Source: Bacteroidales bacterium
GTDB lineage: Bacteria > Bacteroidota > Bacteroidia > Bacteroidales > Bacteroidaceae
Length of the DNA: 16,159 bases
Assembly: GCA_004555425.1 (NCBI GenBank)
Contig: SFID01000113.1
Span: 1-16,159, forward strand
Reading direction: 5' to 3'
Part shown: one piece after another, positions 4,151 through 13,600 of the stretch
Position numbering within the stretch: position 1 is the first letter of the stretch
Layout: each line of letters starts with the position of its first letter
Translations under genes and position numbers: made by a program
Notes under the pieces: generated by a model
The model's input: the letters and a program-made list of their open reading frames with translations, nothing else
Database searches by the model: none
What the model was told of the DNA's origin: nothing

Positions 4151-7150
4151 ATGATGAAACGGATAATCCTCCTCGCCCTCAGCCTGGTGCTGACGGTATC
4201 GCTGAATGCTACGCTCAGCATCACGAGCGGTGGCAAGTATTATTTCGTCTGCGACCTCTGGGAAAGCGGTAGCATGATGGTGGGCAGCCAGCACAGCGTG
4301 GCCCCCTTCATCTATTACGATTCCGAGGCCTCCGCGCTCAGTGCTGACAGTTACTGGGTCATCACCAGGGCCCAAGGCGGACGCAACAGCTACACCATTC
4401 AAAATGCCGTAACGAAGGAGTACATCGTCTATAAGGACGAACGACTGACGAACGACAAGGGCGAATATACAGCCAAGGGTTTGCAGTTGGCCGCGAGCGT
4501 GACGGACAACAACGGCAAATGGAATTTCCACGAGAACGCCAACGGCTCCGTCTATATTACCTGCGTGGGCAACAGCAGCATCTGCTTCGATGTGCGCACG
4601 GACGGCTCTGGACTGGTGGGCACCTACACTGTTGGCAACTCGCCCAACCAGTACTTCCACATCTACGACGAGCAGGGCAAGTGCATCAGCAGCAACGCCA
4701 CAACAGGCGGCGGAGAAACGGGCGGCAGCACAGAAAAGCCCACGGGCAACGCTGGTGTGACCTCCGACGGTTTCTATTGGGAAAACACGGGCCTCCAACA
4801 GCCCATCGTCCTGACCACGCAGGTGAGCAACCCCGTTCTCTACACCATCCAAAACGCCCGTTCGGGCCAGTACGTGCAGGTCGAGAGCAACGGTATGCAG
4901 GTGCTGCAGGCCAAGAGCGAACCCACGAAGTTCTACTTCATGCAAAATGGTTCGGGCATCAGCATCTTCACCCAAGACGGCGACTACGTGAGCACCTCCT
5001 TCTGGACATACGACGAGGGCAAATATCCGCTGACCGTGGCCTACGGCTCACTTGCCTCGAATAAGCACATCTGGGAGTTTGGCCACTACGCCGACTATCA
5101 ATACCCTGGTTATACGATTGGCAAACTGGATAACCTGCCGCAGACGGACGCCTCGCAGAGCAAGTATCTTTATTGGAACGATTACAACCTGAACGCGTAC
5201 CACTGCGTGGGCCTCTACGATGTGGACGGAGGCAGCACCTTCGTGTTCTACTCCAATGATACGCGCCACAAGACCTACCTCGAGAGCCAAGGCATTGACT
5301 TCAGCGGTAGCGGTTCGGGCGGCTCGGGCGGCGGAGGAACGACACCTTCGGGCCAGTTGAGCACCTACGTGGACAGCCTGCGCATTGCGGGTAAGGACCT
5401 CGTATATGACACGAAGGCTGGTATGTATTACTGCTCCGTTCCCTCAGCGGTGATGAATGCCGAAAGCGATTGGACGACCACGGTCTATGCAAAGTATAAA
5501 CGCTCTGACGGCACCTACAACGTCAGCATCAACAACGTGGCTGCCGATGCCGAGGGCAACGTGACCATCGCCTCGGGCATGTGTGCGAAGGATGGCAGCG
5601 TGGCCATCCTCAAGGACGGACAGGCTGTGGCCACCGCACCCCTCGTCTTCACCTACCTGCCCCTGGTGGAGGTGAACGTAAGTTCGTGCAACGGTAGCTA
5701 TTACACAACGGGCCAACTGCGCGTGACGGATCCCGACATCGCCACCTACGACAGCCTGGTCATTGCCGCCTTCAAGTATCGCGGTGCCACGGCACAAAAT
5801 TATGCGAAGAAGAGTTACGCCGTCAAACTGCGTGATGCCGATGGCAACAGCGTGGATCGCGAATATTTCGCCCTGCGCAACGACAACAACTGGATTCTCG
5901 ACGCGATGGCCATCGACAAGGCTTGTATGCGCAACCGCGTATCAACCGACCTGTGGAACGACTTTGCCACCAAACCCCTGCAGCGCCGCATGAAGTGGGA
6001 GCCCAAGGCCAAGCACGGCACGCGCGGACGCTTCGTCGAGGTATTCCTCAACGGCCAATACCACGGCATCTACTGCTTCACCGAAAAGATGGACCGCAAG
6101 CAACTGCGCCTCAAGAAGTTCGTGCCAGCCACAGCCACCTCGGCCGACACCATCCATGGTTCGCTCTATAAATCAACGGACTGGAGCTATGAGGTGTTCA
6201 TGGGACACAATTCGGGCAGCAATTATTTCCCCAAGACCCAGCCTTCCTCCTATTATAATAACAACAGACAGGAGGGTTGGTGCGGCTACGAGGTGAAATA
6301 CCCCGACTACGAGGACGAGAAGATTGACTGGGGCCCGCTGTGGAATGCCATCAACTTTACAGCCACCTCCAGCGATGCTGAGTTCCAAAGGGATTTTAGC
6401 CGCTATTTCGAGCAGGCCAATATCGTGGACTACTATCTCTTCATCGAACTGATGCTGGCCACGGACAACCATGGCAAGAATATGTTCTTCTACAACTACG
6501 ACCAGTTGAGCGAAACCGTACCCGACCTCATCGGTGTGGCCCCGTGGGACCTCGATGGCACATGGGGACGTCGCTGGGACGGCAACAACTACCTGACAGG
6601 TGCCCAACAGGACTTCACAAACTTCCTTTGGGCCTACGAACACGGCACGCACACCATCTTCCACCGCCTTGACCAACTCCCCTCGATGGGATGGAGCAAT
6701 GCACTCAAAGCACGCTATGCCGAACTGCGCGTGAAGGATTTCCTCGTGGAGAACCTGCAACAACGCTTCCGCGACTACGCCAACCTCTTCCACAGCAGTC
6801 GCGCCGACCTGCGCGAACAAAACCGCTGGAGTTCCTTGCACTCCGACATTGAAGGCGATGTGGACTACATCTGCAGCTGGATTGAGCAACGTGTGAGCTA
6901 CCTTGACGACCAATATGGTTTCGACCTCGCATCAACAAGTATTGAGGATGCAGCGACCACTCCTTATTATAATATAGTGGGCGGCAAAGGCTGCATCTCT
7001 ATCCATGCCACCTCGCCCGTGAGCCTCCGCGTCTATACCATCGGCGGACAGCTCGTTCGCAGCATTGAGGTCAACCAGGCACATACCATTGTGGATGGAT
7101 TCCAGCCGGGCATCTACGTGGTAGGTGGCCAGAAGGTGGCCGTCAAGTAG
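4151..7150 (+). CDS. exported CotH-kinase-domain protein with T9SS C-terminal tail
   Basis: A 999-residue exported protein. Residues 1-20 form a signal peptide (MMKR then a Leu/Val-rich core, ending SLNA). Two regions, about 21-180 and 210-380, look like beta-rich trefoil/ricin-like modules (YTIQNA repeats, as in GRNSYTIQNAVTKEY and VLYTIQNARSGQY), separated by Gly/Thr linkers near 181-205 and 384-400. The rest to about 925 is a CotH domain: TDNHGKN at 771-777 and the WDLDGTWG motif at 799-806 match the conserved acidic metal/ATP-binding motifs of CotH atypical kinases. Residues ~933-999 resemble a T9SS type-A sorting domain, with the closing pattern GIYVVGGQKVAVK. In other bacteria CotH phosphorylates secreted proteins; whether this copy is an active kinase is inference. 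The frame extends to 4061, but ATG 4151 precedes the signal peptide. Confidence 0.85.
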   Translation: MMKRIILLALSLVLTVSLNATLSITSGGKYYFVCDLWESGSMMVGSQHSVAPFIYYDSEASALSADSYWVITRAQGGRNSYTIQNAVTKEYIVYKDERLTNDKGEYTAKGLQLAASVTDNNGKWNFHENANGSVYITCVGNSSICFDVRTDGSGLVGTYTVGNSPNQYFHIYDEQGKCISSNATTGGGETGGSTEKPTGNAGVTSDGFYWENTGLQQPIVLTTQVSNPVLYTIQNARSGQYVQVESNGMQVLQAKSEPTKFYFMQNGSGISIFTQDGDYVSTSFWTYDEGKYPLTVAYGSLASNKHIWEFGHYADYQYPGYTIGKLDNLPQTDASQSKYLYWNDYNLNAYHCVGLYDVDGGSTFVFYSNDTRHKTYLESQGIDFSGSGSGGSGGGGTTPSGQLSTYVDSLRIAGKDLVYDTKAGMYYCSVPSAVMNAESDWTTTVYAKYKRSDGTYNVSINNVAADAEGNVTIASGMCAKDGSVAILKDGQAVATAPLVFTYLPLVEVNVSSCNGSYYTTGQLRVTDPDIATYDSLVIAAFKYRGATAQNYAKKSYAVKLRDADGNSVDREYFALRNDNNWILDAMAIDKACMRNRVSTDLWNDFATKPLQRRMKWEPKAKHGTRGRFVEVFLNGQYHGIYCFTEKMDRKQLRLKKFVPATATSADTIHGSLYKSTDWSYEVFMGHNSGSNYFPKTQPSSYYNNNRQEGWCGYEVKYPDYEDEKIDWGPLWNAINFTATSSDAEFQRDFSRYFEQANIVDYYLFIELMLATDNHGKNMFFYNYDQLSETVPDLIGVAPWDLDGTWGRRWDGNNYLTGAQQDFTNFLWAYEHGTHTIFHRLDQLPSMGWSNALKARYAELRVKDFLVENLQQRFRDYANLFHSSRADLREQNRWSSLHSDIEGDVDYICSWIEQRVSYLDDQYGFDLASTSIEDAATTPYYNIVGGKGCISIHATSPVSLRVYTIGGQLVRSIEVNQAHTIVDGFQPGIYVVGGQKVAVK

Positions 7151-7193
7151 GCGCGCCGCCTGATTGCAGGATATGTAAGAAAAGAACTTTGAG

Positions 7194-7215
7194 AGGGCAG
7201 GCTAAGACCTGCCCT
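7194..7215. other. hairpin in the gap after the CotH gene
   Basis: AGGGCAGG (7194-7201) and CCTGCCCT (7208-7215) form an 8-bp perfect stem with a 6-nt loop. Only TT follows, so it is a poor intrinsic terminator; it may pause or protect the 3' end. A weak -7-like GAACTTTG lies just before it (7184-7191), without a good -33. Confidence 0.45.
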
Positions 7216-7251
7216 TACTGACGCAACTATCCAAATACCAACATATATTCA

Positions 7252-7333
7252 ATGAGTAAAAAGAGTTTCAAGCATCACCAACAAAAACCTGTGCAAACGC
7301 CTGCGGCCTGCGGCAGCGCCAAAAGCCTGTCCT
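7252..7333 (+). pseudogene. frameshifted native N-terminus of the five-TM protein
   Basis: ATG 7252 starts a Lys/His-rich peptide (MSKKSFKHHQQKP) that looks like the cytoplasmic head expected before the first membrane segment, but its frame does not continue into the membrane protein, which is open in another frame. The heptamer GCCTGCG is duplicated at 7299-7305 and 7306-7312; removing one copy joins ATG 7252 to the downstream frame with no stop and gives a 568-residue protein. As the sequence stands, this start yields an 80-residue dead-end product. Confidence 0.55.
7299..7314. repeat. 7-bp tandem duplication causing a frameshift
   Basis: GCCTGCG occurs twice in direct tandem (7299-7305, 7306-7312), followed by a further GC. 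Seven is not a multiple of three, so gain or loss of one unit switches the frame between ATG 7252 and the downstream open frame. Confidence 0.75.
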
Positions 7334-8965
7334 GTGCACAGCCTGCACAAATACCTCAAGCCACTGCCCTATGTGCTCACCTTCCTTCTCGTGTGGGTGT
7401 TTTGCACGTGGATATACGGCGATGTATTCACCCGCGCCCAGCAGGACAGCTACGTTTCGGGCAACGCCGTAACGATGAAATTCCTCACCGATAAGGACTT
7501 CGGCACGCTCTACTGGTATGCACGCTACGCCCTGCTCGTCTTCAAGAGTGCGTGGGTGGGCGGCCTGCTGTTGGCGCTGCTCCTGACGTTCTCCACTTGG
7601 ACACTCGACCGCGTGTTTTGCCTACCGCGCTCGCTCCATGGTCTGACTTCGCTGCTGGGTTTTGCCCTGTTGGGATGGATGGTATGGCGCGGCTATAGCC
7701 TGTTCTATAAGAACGAAGCTTCCGTCATCGTGCTCTATCCCATCTTATTGGCCTTCGCGGCTTTCATCTTGGGAGGTATTCGCTGCGCCTTGCTCCATCT
7801 GAAGAAGGAGGCCGCGCCGAGTTCGCAACCTGCGGCGGAGCATTGCGGCCATCACTGGTGTCGCCTGCCCTGGGGCTCGCTCATCGTTGTTCTGGCCTTT
7901 GCGGGCTTGACAACCTACGCACTCGGTGAACGCGAGAACGAGATACTGACGTGTAGAATGCAGAACCGCGTGCTCACTGGCGACTTCGAGGAAATCGAAA
8001 AGCTGGCAGATGATGCGCTCTCCACCAAGTCCGCTACGCGCTCCGTAGCTGCCTACTACGCCATCGGCCTCCTGCAAACCCACACCCTTCTGGACCGTCT
8101 CTTCGACCTGCCTTTCCATTATCCCGAAATGCCGCTTGATGTCAAGGACGGCAGCGAGGAATACGGCATCTTTGAGGCCGATTGCAGTTTCTTCACAGGC
8201 CTGACCAACTCGGGCTATCGCGCAGCCATGGACAAGGTGGTGATGAACGGCCCGACCATCTACCAACTCAAGCGTATGGCCCTCTGCGCCATCGTGGGCG
8301 GCGAGCAGAATCTGGCGCGCAAGTATTTGAAATTGATCAGCGAAATGCCCTTCGAACAAGCGTTTGTGGAACGCTACGCACCGATGGTGGACGACCCCGA
8401 ACTGGTCAAGAGTGACGCGATGCTGAGCGAGGTGCTCAAACTCAAACCCGAGGAGGCGCGCTTCGAGCAGAACTATCGCCGCCCCATGTTTATGGGCTAC
8501 AATATTGGCCTGCTCAGCGGAAGCAACGACGCCATTGATGCCTCCATTGCCGCTTGTCTGTACTCGAAGGACCTCAAGAATTTCCTCCCCCGCGCCCAGG
8601 TGCTCAAGAATATTGGCCGTCCCATCCCCCTCTGTGTGCAAGAAGCCATTGTCATCCATGGGCTGAAGAATCCCGATGCTTATCAGATGTTCCCAGAATA
8701 TGCACCTAATAACAACAGACCAGGCTCGCCCTACGCCACTGTGCAGGCTTTCATCCTCGACATCCAGAGTTATTATCAAAATGAATGCGGAGCGGGCGCC
8801 AACTGGCAAGAAGTGATGACCAAGGACCTCAAGGGCGGAGTGCCCGAGAAGGTGCGTCAATTCCTTGAGCCCAACTGGCTGGGCCATTACGTCTATTATT
8901 ATTACTGCGAGAACCTTACCAAGAAAGAGGATAAGGAAAACAAGAATAAGAGCGGTGTCAACTAA
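7334..8965 (+). CDS. five-TM envelope protein, DUF6057-like
   Basis: A 543-residue protein in the intact frame. Five hydrophobic segments lie at about residues 11-29, 66-90, 104-126, 129-151 and 174-195. Then come ~345 mostly helical residues that probably sit in the periplasm (for example LLQTHTLLDRLFDLPFHYPE and RKYLKLISEMPFEQAFVE, which suggest TPR-like helix pairs) and a Lys/Asn-rich tail. The arrangement recalls the Bacteroidales DUF6057 family, a recollection without a search. The only start in this frame before the first membrane segment is GTG 7334; the natural start was probably ATG 7252, cut off by a 7-bp duplication. The stop is 10 bp before the next start, so the two are surely co-transcribed. 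Function unknown. Confidence 0.75.
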   Translation: MHSLHKYLKPLPYVLTFLLVWVFCTWIYGDVFTRAQQDSYVSGNAVTMKFLTDKDFGTLYWYARYALLVFKSAWVGGLLLALLLTFSTWTLDRVFCLPRSLHGLTSLLGFALLGWMVWRGYSLFYKNEASVIVLYPILLAFAAFILGGIRCALLHLKKEAAPSSQPAAEHCGHHWCRLPWGSLIVVLAFAGLTTYALGERENEILTCRMQNRVLTGDFEEIEKLADDALSTKSATRSVAAYYAIGLLQTHTLLDRLFDLPFHYPEMPLDVKDGSEEYGIFEADCSFFTGLTNSGYRAAMDKVVMNGPTIYQLKRMALCAIVGGEQNLARKYLKLISEMPFEQAFVERYAPMVDDPELVKSDAMLSEVLKLKPEEARFEQNYRRPMFMGYNIGLLSGSNDAIDASIAACLYSKDLKNFLPRAQVLKNIGRPIPLCVQEAIVIHGLKNPDAYQMFPEYAPNNNRPGSPYATVQAFILDIQSYYQNECGAGANWQEVMTKDLKGGVPEKVRQFLEPNWLGHYVYYYYCENLTKKEDKENKNKSGVN

Positions 8966-8975
8966 TTTCTAGCCC

Positions 8976-10487
8976 ATGAAACTACTCCATTATATACTAC
9001 CTGCGGCCCTGCTGCTGAGTGCTTGCGCCAGCGAGGGTACGCTTCCGCAGTCCTTCTCCGAGACGAAGGATTCCCTGCAACTCTTCCCCGATTACCGCGA
9101 TATTGTGATTCCACCCAATATTGCCCCGTTGAATGTGCAAGTCAAGAACCCCGGCTCCGCCTATGCCGCTAGCATTACGGGCAAGAAGGGGCAGATTATC
9201 GTGAATGCCAACGAGGAGGGCAAACTCCAGATAGACTCCACCGAATGGCGGCAGTTGCTCAGCGACAACAAGGGCGGCGAACTCCGCGTGGCTATCTACG
9301 CCGAACAGGAGGCGGGCTGGGTGAAATTCCCCGAGTATGCCATCACCGTGGCGCAGGAAGAAATTGACCCGTACCTGAGTTACCGTCTTATTGAACCGAG
9401 TTACGAACTCTATCGTCAATTGGGCATATATCAGCGCAACTTGACTAATTTCACGGAGAAGCCCATCTACGAGAACAATCGCTCGTACGATGCCGACAAC
9501 AACCACTGCGTGAACTGCCACAACTACCAAAATTACAGCACAGAGCACATGCTCTTCCACGTTCGTGCCAACCACGGCGGCACCATCTTCATTGACAACG
9601 GCAAGGCCCGCAAGATGAATATGAAGTGCGACAGCGTGCTCTCCAACTGCGTTTACCCGTCGTGGCACCCCAAGAAGAATTGGGTGGTCTTCTCCAGCAA
9701 TCTCACGGGGCAGGCATTCCATACCATCGACAAGCAGAAGATTGAAGTGCTTGACTATGGTTCGGACCTCGTCTTCTTTGATGCCGACAACGGCACACTG
9801 ACCAATATCATCAAGGGCAAGGAAGCCATGGAAACCTTCCCCAACTGGGCGCCCGATGGTAGCCGCGTGTACTACTGCTCGGCTGCAACGCCCTTCCTTA
9901 CCGACCTCCCCGACTCCGTACATAGCGATGCGCTTCTCGCACGTTACGACTCCATTCGCTACAACCTGATGAGCATTCCCTTCGATGAGCAGACGCGCAC
10001 CTTTGGCGAGCCCGTTGTTGAAGTGAAGTGCGACTCCGCGAGTAGCATCACCCTTCCCCGCGTCAGTCCCGACGGCCGCTACGTGCTCTTCACGATGGGA
10101 GATTTCGGCCAGTTCCATATCTGGCACAAGAGTTCAGACCTCTATGTCAAAGACCTTCAGACGGGAGCCGTCCGTCCCCTCTCCGCTGCCAATAGTGCCG
10201 ATGTAGATTCCTACCACACGTGGAGCAGTAACGGCCGATGGATAGTTTTCTCCTCGCGTCGCGACGATGGTTCGTACACCCGCCCCTACATCGCTTATTT
10301 CGATAAAGACGGCCGCGACCACAAAGCATTCCTGTTGCCGCAGGAAGACCCTGAGCACAATTTGTACCTGATGAAAAGTTACAATGTGCCCGAGTTGACC
10401 CGCGATGCCGTACGCACAACGCCCGAGGCCCTGCGCGAAGTAATCTATAACGACGAGAAAACGGGCAAGGCCACCTATAAGCCCTAA
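8976..10487 (+). CDS. lipoprotein with c-type heme motif and PD40/TolB-like propeller
   Basis: A 503-residue lipoprotein. The signal MKLLHYILPAALLLSAC has a lipobox with Cys17 as the lipidated residue. Residues ~20-130 form a beta-rich domain. A CVNCH motif at 178-182 fits covalent c-type heme attachment (CxxCH), with the rest of that segment rich in His and Asn. The second half holds beta-propeller repeats of the PD40 (WD40-like, TolB-like) type: YPSWHPKKNWVVFSS, FPNWAPDGSRVYYCS, LPRVSPDGRYVLFT and YHTWSSNGRWIVFSS. It likely sits in the periplasm or at the outer membrane and partners the five-TM protein encoded 10 bp upstream. A heme-dependent sensing or redox role is inference, since one CxxCH may be structural or bind metal instead. 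Confidence 0.8.
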   Translation: MKLLHYILPAALLLSACASEGTLPQSFSETKDSLQLFPDYRDIVIPPNIAPLNVQVKNPGSAYAASITGKKGQIIVNANEEGKLQIDSTEWRQLLSDNKGGELRVAIYAEQEAGWVKFPEYAITVAQEEIDPYLSYRLIEPSYELYRQLGIYQRNLTNFTEKPIYENNRSYDADNNHCVNCHNYQNYSTEHMLFHVRANHGGTIFIDNGKARKMNMKCDSVLSNCVYPSWHPKKNWVVFSSNLTGQAFHTIDKQKIEVLDYGSDLVFFDADNGTLTNIIKGKEAMETFPNWAPDGSRVYYCSAATPFLTDLPDSVHSDALLARYDSIRYNLMSIPFDEQTRTFGEPVVEVKCDSASSITLPRVSPDGRYVLFTMGDFGQFHIWHKSSDLYVKDLQTGAVRPLSAANSADVDSYHTWSSNGRWIVFSSRRDDGSYTRPYIAYFDKDGRDHKAFLLPQEDPEHNLYLMKSYNVPELTRDAVRTTPEALREVIYNDEKTGKATYKP

Positions 10488-10512
10488 GCAAAAGAAGACA
10501 ATTCCTACAGAA

Positions 10513-10598
10513 AATCCAGAATCTCTAGAATTTCTAGGAAATCTAGAAAATCTAGGAAATCTAGAATCTCTAGAAAATCCAGAAAATCCAGAATCTCC
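10513..10598. repeat. nine 9-bp tandem repeats in the galactosidase leader
   Basis: Nine consecutive 9-bp units fill 10513-10593, followed by TCTCC: AATCCAGAA, TCTCTAGAA, TTTCTAGGA, AATCTAGAA, AATCTAGGA, AATCTAGAA, TCTCTAGAA, AATCCAGAA, AATCCAGAA. Six central units contain CTAG and the outer ones contain CCAG, so the array is nearly symmetric. It occupies most of the 144-bp gap between the lipoprotein and galactosidase genes. No -7 box is visible in that gap. Confidence 0.85.
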
Positions 10599-10631
10599 TC
10601 CGCCGCAATAACCCGCAAAAAACAATTCACT

Positions 10632-13600
10632 ATGAACATCCCCAACCAATCCAGCCGCTATACGGCATGCCTATTGGCCTTGCTATTGGCCCTCGCGCCC
10701 TCCCTTAGGCTCCTAGCGCAGACCTTGCCCACTACAGGCAAGACCTACCAAATCGTCAGTGTGCCCACAGGCAAAGCCGTGACCAATGGCAATAACGGCA
10801 CGCACGGCACCTTCCTTTCTTTGGCCGACGCTGACATAGACCAGCTAGGCCAGCAATGGACCTTCTCCCTCTATGGCAATGAGACCAATGCCTATGTCAT
10901 CAAGAACAGCAACTACAATCAGGTGCTCGATATGGCTTTAACGGCTGCCGACCCTGGTAAACTCTTGCAATGGGAATACACGGGCAATACGAACCAGATA
11001 TTCCGCGTTCTCCCTGTGGAGGGCATGGACAACGTTTTCCAGTTGGCCCATACCACCAACAACGCACAGGTGCTTACGGCTCAGGCCGACGGTAGCCTAC
11101 GTATGATGACAGACCCCACGAATGAAGCCAGTTATTTCCGCCTTGCGGACGCTGGTTTTGTCACCCTAACGCGCAATACCTGCTATCAGATTGAAAGCGT
11201 GGCCGACGGTACTTATCTGACCAATCGTGGCAACGGCGAGAATAACGCCCTCGTTTACAGCGATGCCTACGATGCTGACAAGGCTCACGACATCACTTGG
11301 CAGTTGCGCCAGGAAACGGCGGGCGGCAGTTACTTCCAGATATACCAGCCCTACGTGGGTAAGGCCATTGACGCCGCCCTTGCCACCACGGCCAAGAAGC
11401 CCCTCCTTTGGACGCCCTCCTATAATAATAGCAACCAGCAATTCACCTTCGTGCTCGTGGCAGGTCAGAAGGACGTTTTCCAACTGACAGCCAAGAGCGG
11501 CAACACGACCTACTATCTTTCCGTCAGCAATGGCAACACGCAGATGGTAACCGACGGCACGTCCACGTCCACGCAGTTCCGCCTGCACGAAGTAGCCCCC
11601 GAGGACCTGCCCAAGCCCAACTATTGGGAAGACGAAACCATGTTTGAGGAAAACAAGGAAGCGGGTCACGCTTGGTTCCTGCCTTATGGAACGTCTGAGG
11701 CCATGCGCAGCGACGCTGGTCACTACGCCCAGCCTTGGGTGGAGGTAAACAGCGACCGCGTGCTGAGCCTCAATGGCATCTGGAATCTGAAATACGTGGA
11801 CAGCCCCAGCCAACGCCCAGGCGAAGACACATTCTGGGGCGATGGCGTTGACGCTTCCAACTGGGACACTATCACCGTGCCGTCCTGCCTAGAAATGAAG
11901 GGCTACGGCGACCCTCTCTACATCAATGTGAACTACGCCTTCAACGATACGCCTCCCACCATCGAGATGAAGAACGGGCTCAAGAACTCCGTGGCTTCCT
12001 ATCGCCGCGACTTCGACCTGCCTCAGACGTGGGACGGCGACCGCATCTTCCTCCACTTTGATGGCATCTACAGCGCTGCCTTCGTATGGGTCAACGGACA
12101 ATATGTCGGCTACACGCAGGGCAGCAACAACGATGCAGAGTTTGAAGTCACTTCTCAGGTTCGCCCTGGCACGAACAATGTCAGCGTGCAAGTCATCCGC
12201 TGGTGCGATGGCTCGTATCTCGAAGGCCAGGATATGTGGCACATGAGCGGCATCCACCGCGATGTTTATCTCTATGCCACGCCGAATATTTTCGTGCGCG
12301 ACCACTACATCCAGTCCCGCCTGCACGAGGACAACAACTATCAGAGCGGTGACCTGCAGGTGGCCCTCACCTTCGACAACCGCACGGCCCTGAGCGGCGA
12401 GAAGAACATCCTCTTGCGCTTGCTCTCTCCCACAGGTGAGGAAGTAGCCACAAAGAACGAGACCCTCACCTTCGCGCCCAACGAAACGGGCAAGACTTTG
12501 GCCCTCACCTTCAACGACCTCCAGAACCTCCAACTCTGGAGTGCCGAGACGCCCAACCTCTACACCCTCGAGGTCATCCAGAAGGACGGCCAGCAGGAAG
12601 AGATGGCGTTCAGCACGAAAGTGGGCTTCCGCCAAGTTGAAATCAAGAACGGCAAGGTCTATGTCAACGGCCAGGCTGTCCTCTTCAAGGGCGCTAACAC
12701 CCAAGACACCCACCCCGTACACGGCCGCACAATCGACGTGCCCACTATGCTTCAGGACATCAAGTTGATGAAGCAGTCCAATATGAACACCGTGCGCACC
12801 AGCCACTATCCCCGTCAGGCCAAGATGAACGCCATGTTCGACTATTTCGGTCTCTACTGTATGGACGAGGCCGACCTTGAGTGCCACTTCAACTGGGAAG
12901 AGAAGGGACAGAACGGCGGCATCACCAACCAAGATTCCTGGGCCCCGCAATACGTGGACCGCACCACGCGCATGGTGCTCCGCGACCGCAATTTCCCCAG
13001 CGTCGTCTTCTGGAGTCTGGGCAACGAGGCCGGTGGTGGCAAGAATTTCAATACAGCCTACGATGCAGTGCGCGCTCTCGACCCGCGCATTATCCATTAC
13101 GAAGGAGCCACCCGCGCTGGAACAACACCCACGGACCTCTGCTCGGAAATGTACCCCACGGTGGCTGAAGTCAAGGCCAGAGCCACCTATAACAACCGCC
13201 GCCAGCCCTATTTCGTCTGCGAATATGCTCACGCCATGGGCAATGCCGTCGGCAATCTCAAGGAATATTGGGACAACATCGAAGGAAGCACCTACGGCAT
13301 CGGCGGTTGCATCTGGGACTTCGTGGACCAGTCCATCTACTCCGCACAGGATATCAAGAACAGCACGTTCACCCAGAACGGCTATCTCAAGTATCGCACA
13401 GGCTCTGACTATCCCGGTCCCCACCAGGGCAACTTCGTCAACAATGGTTTGATTACCGCTGACCGCGCTTGGACGGCCAAACTCACGGAGGTGAAGGGCG
13501 TTTATCAATACGTCAAGTTCTCTTCCTTTAGCACAACAAACAAGCAGGTGACCCTGCGCAATGCCTACAATTTCCTCGACCTCTCCGCCTTCGACCTCAA

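Noticed and set aside
7194..7215. Rho-independent terminator after the CotH gene
   Set aside because: The stem is good but only two T follow, so it is listed as a hairpin of uncertain role.
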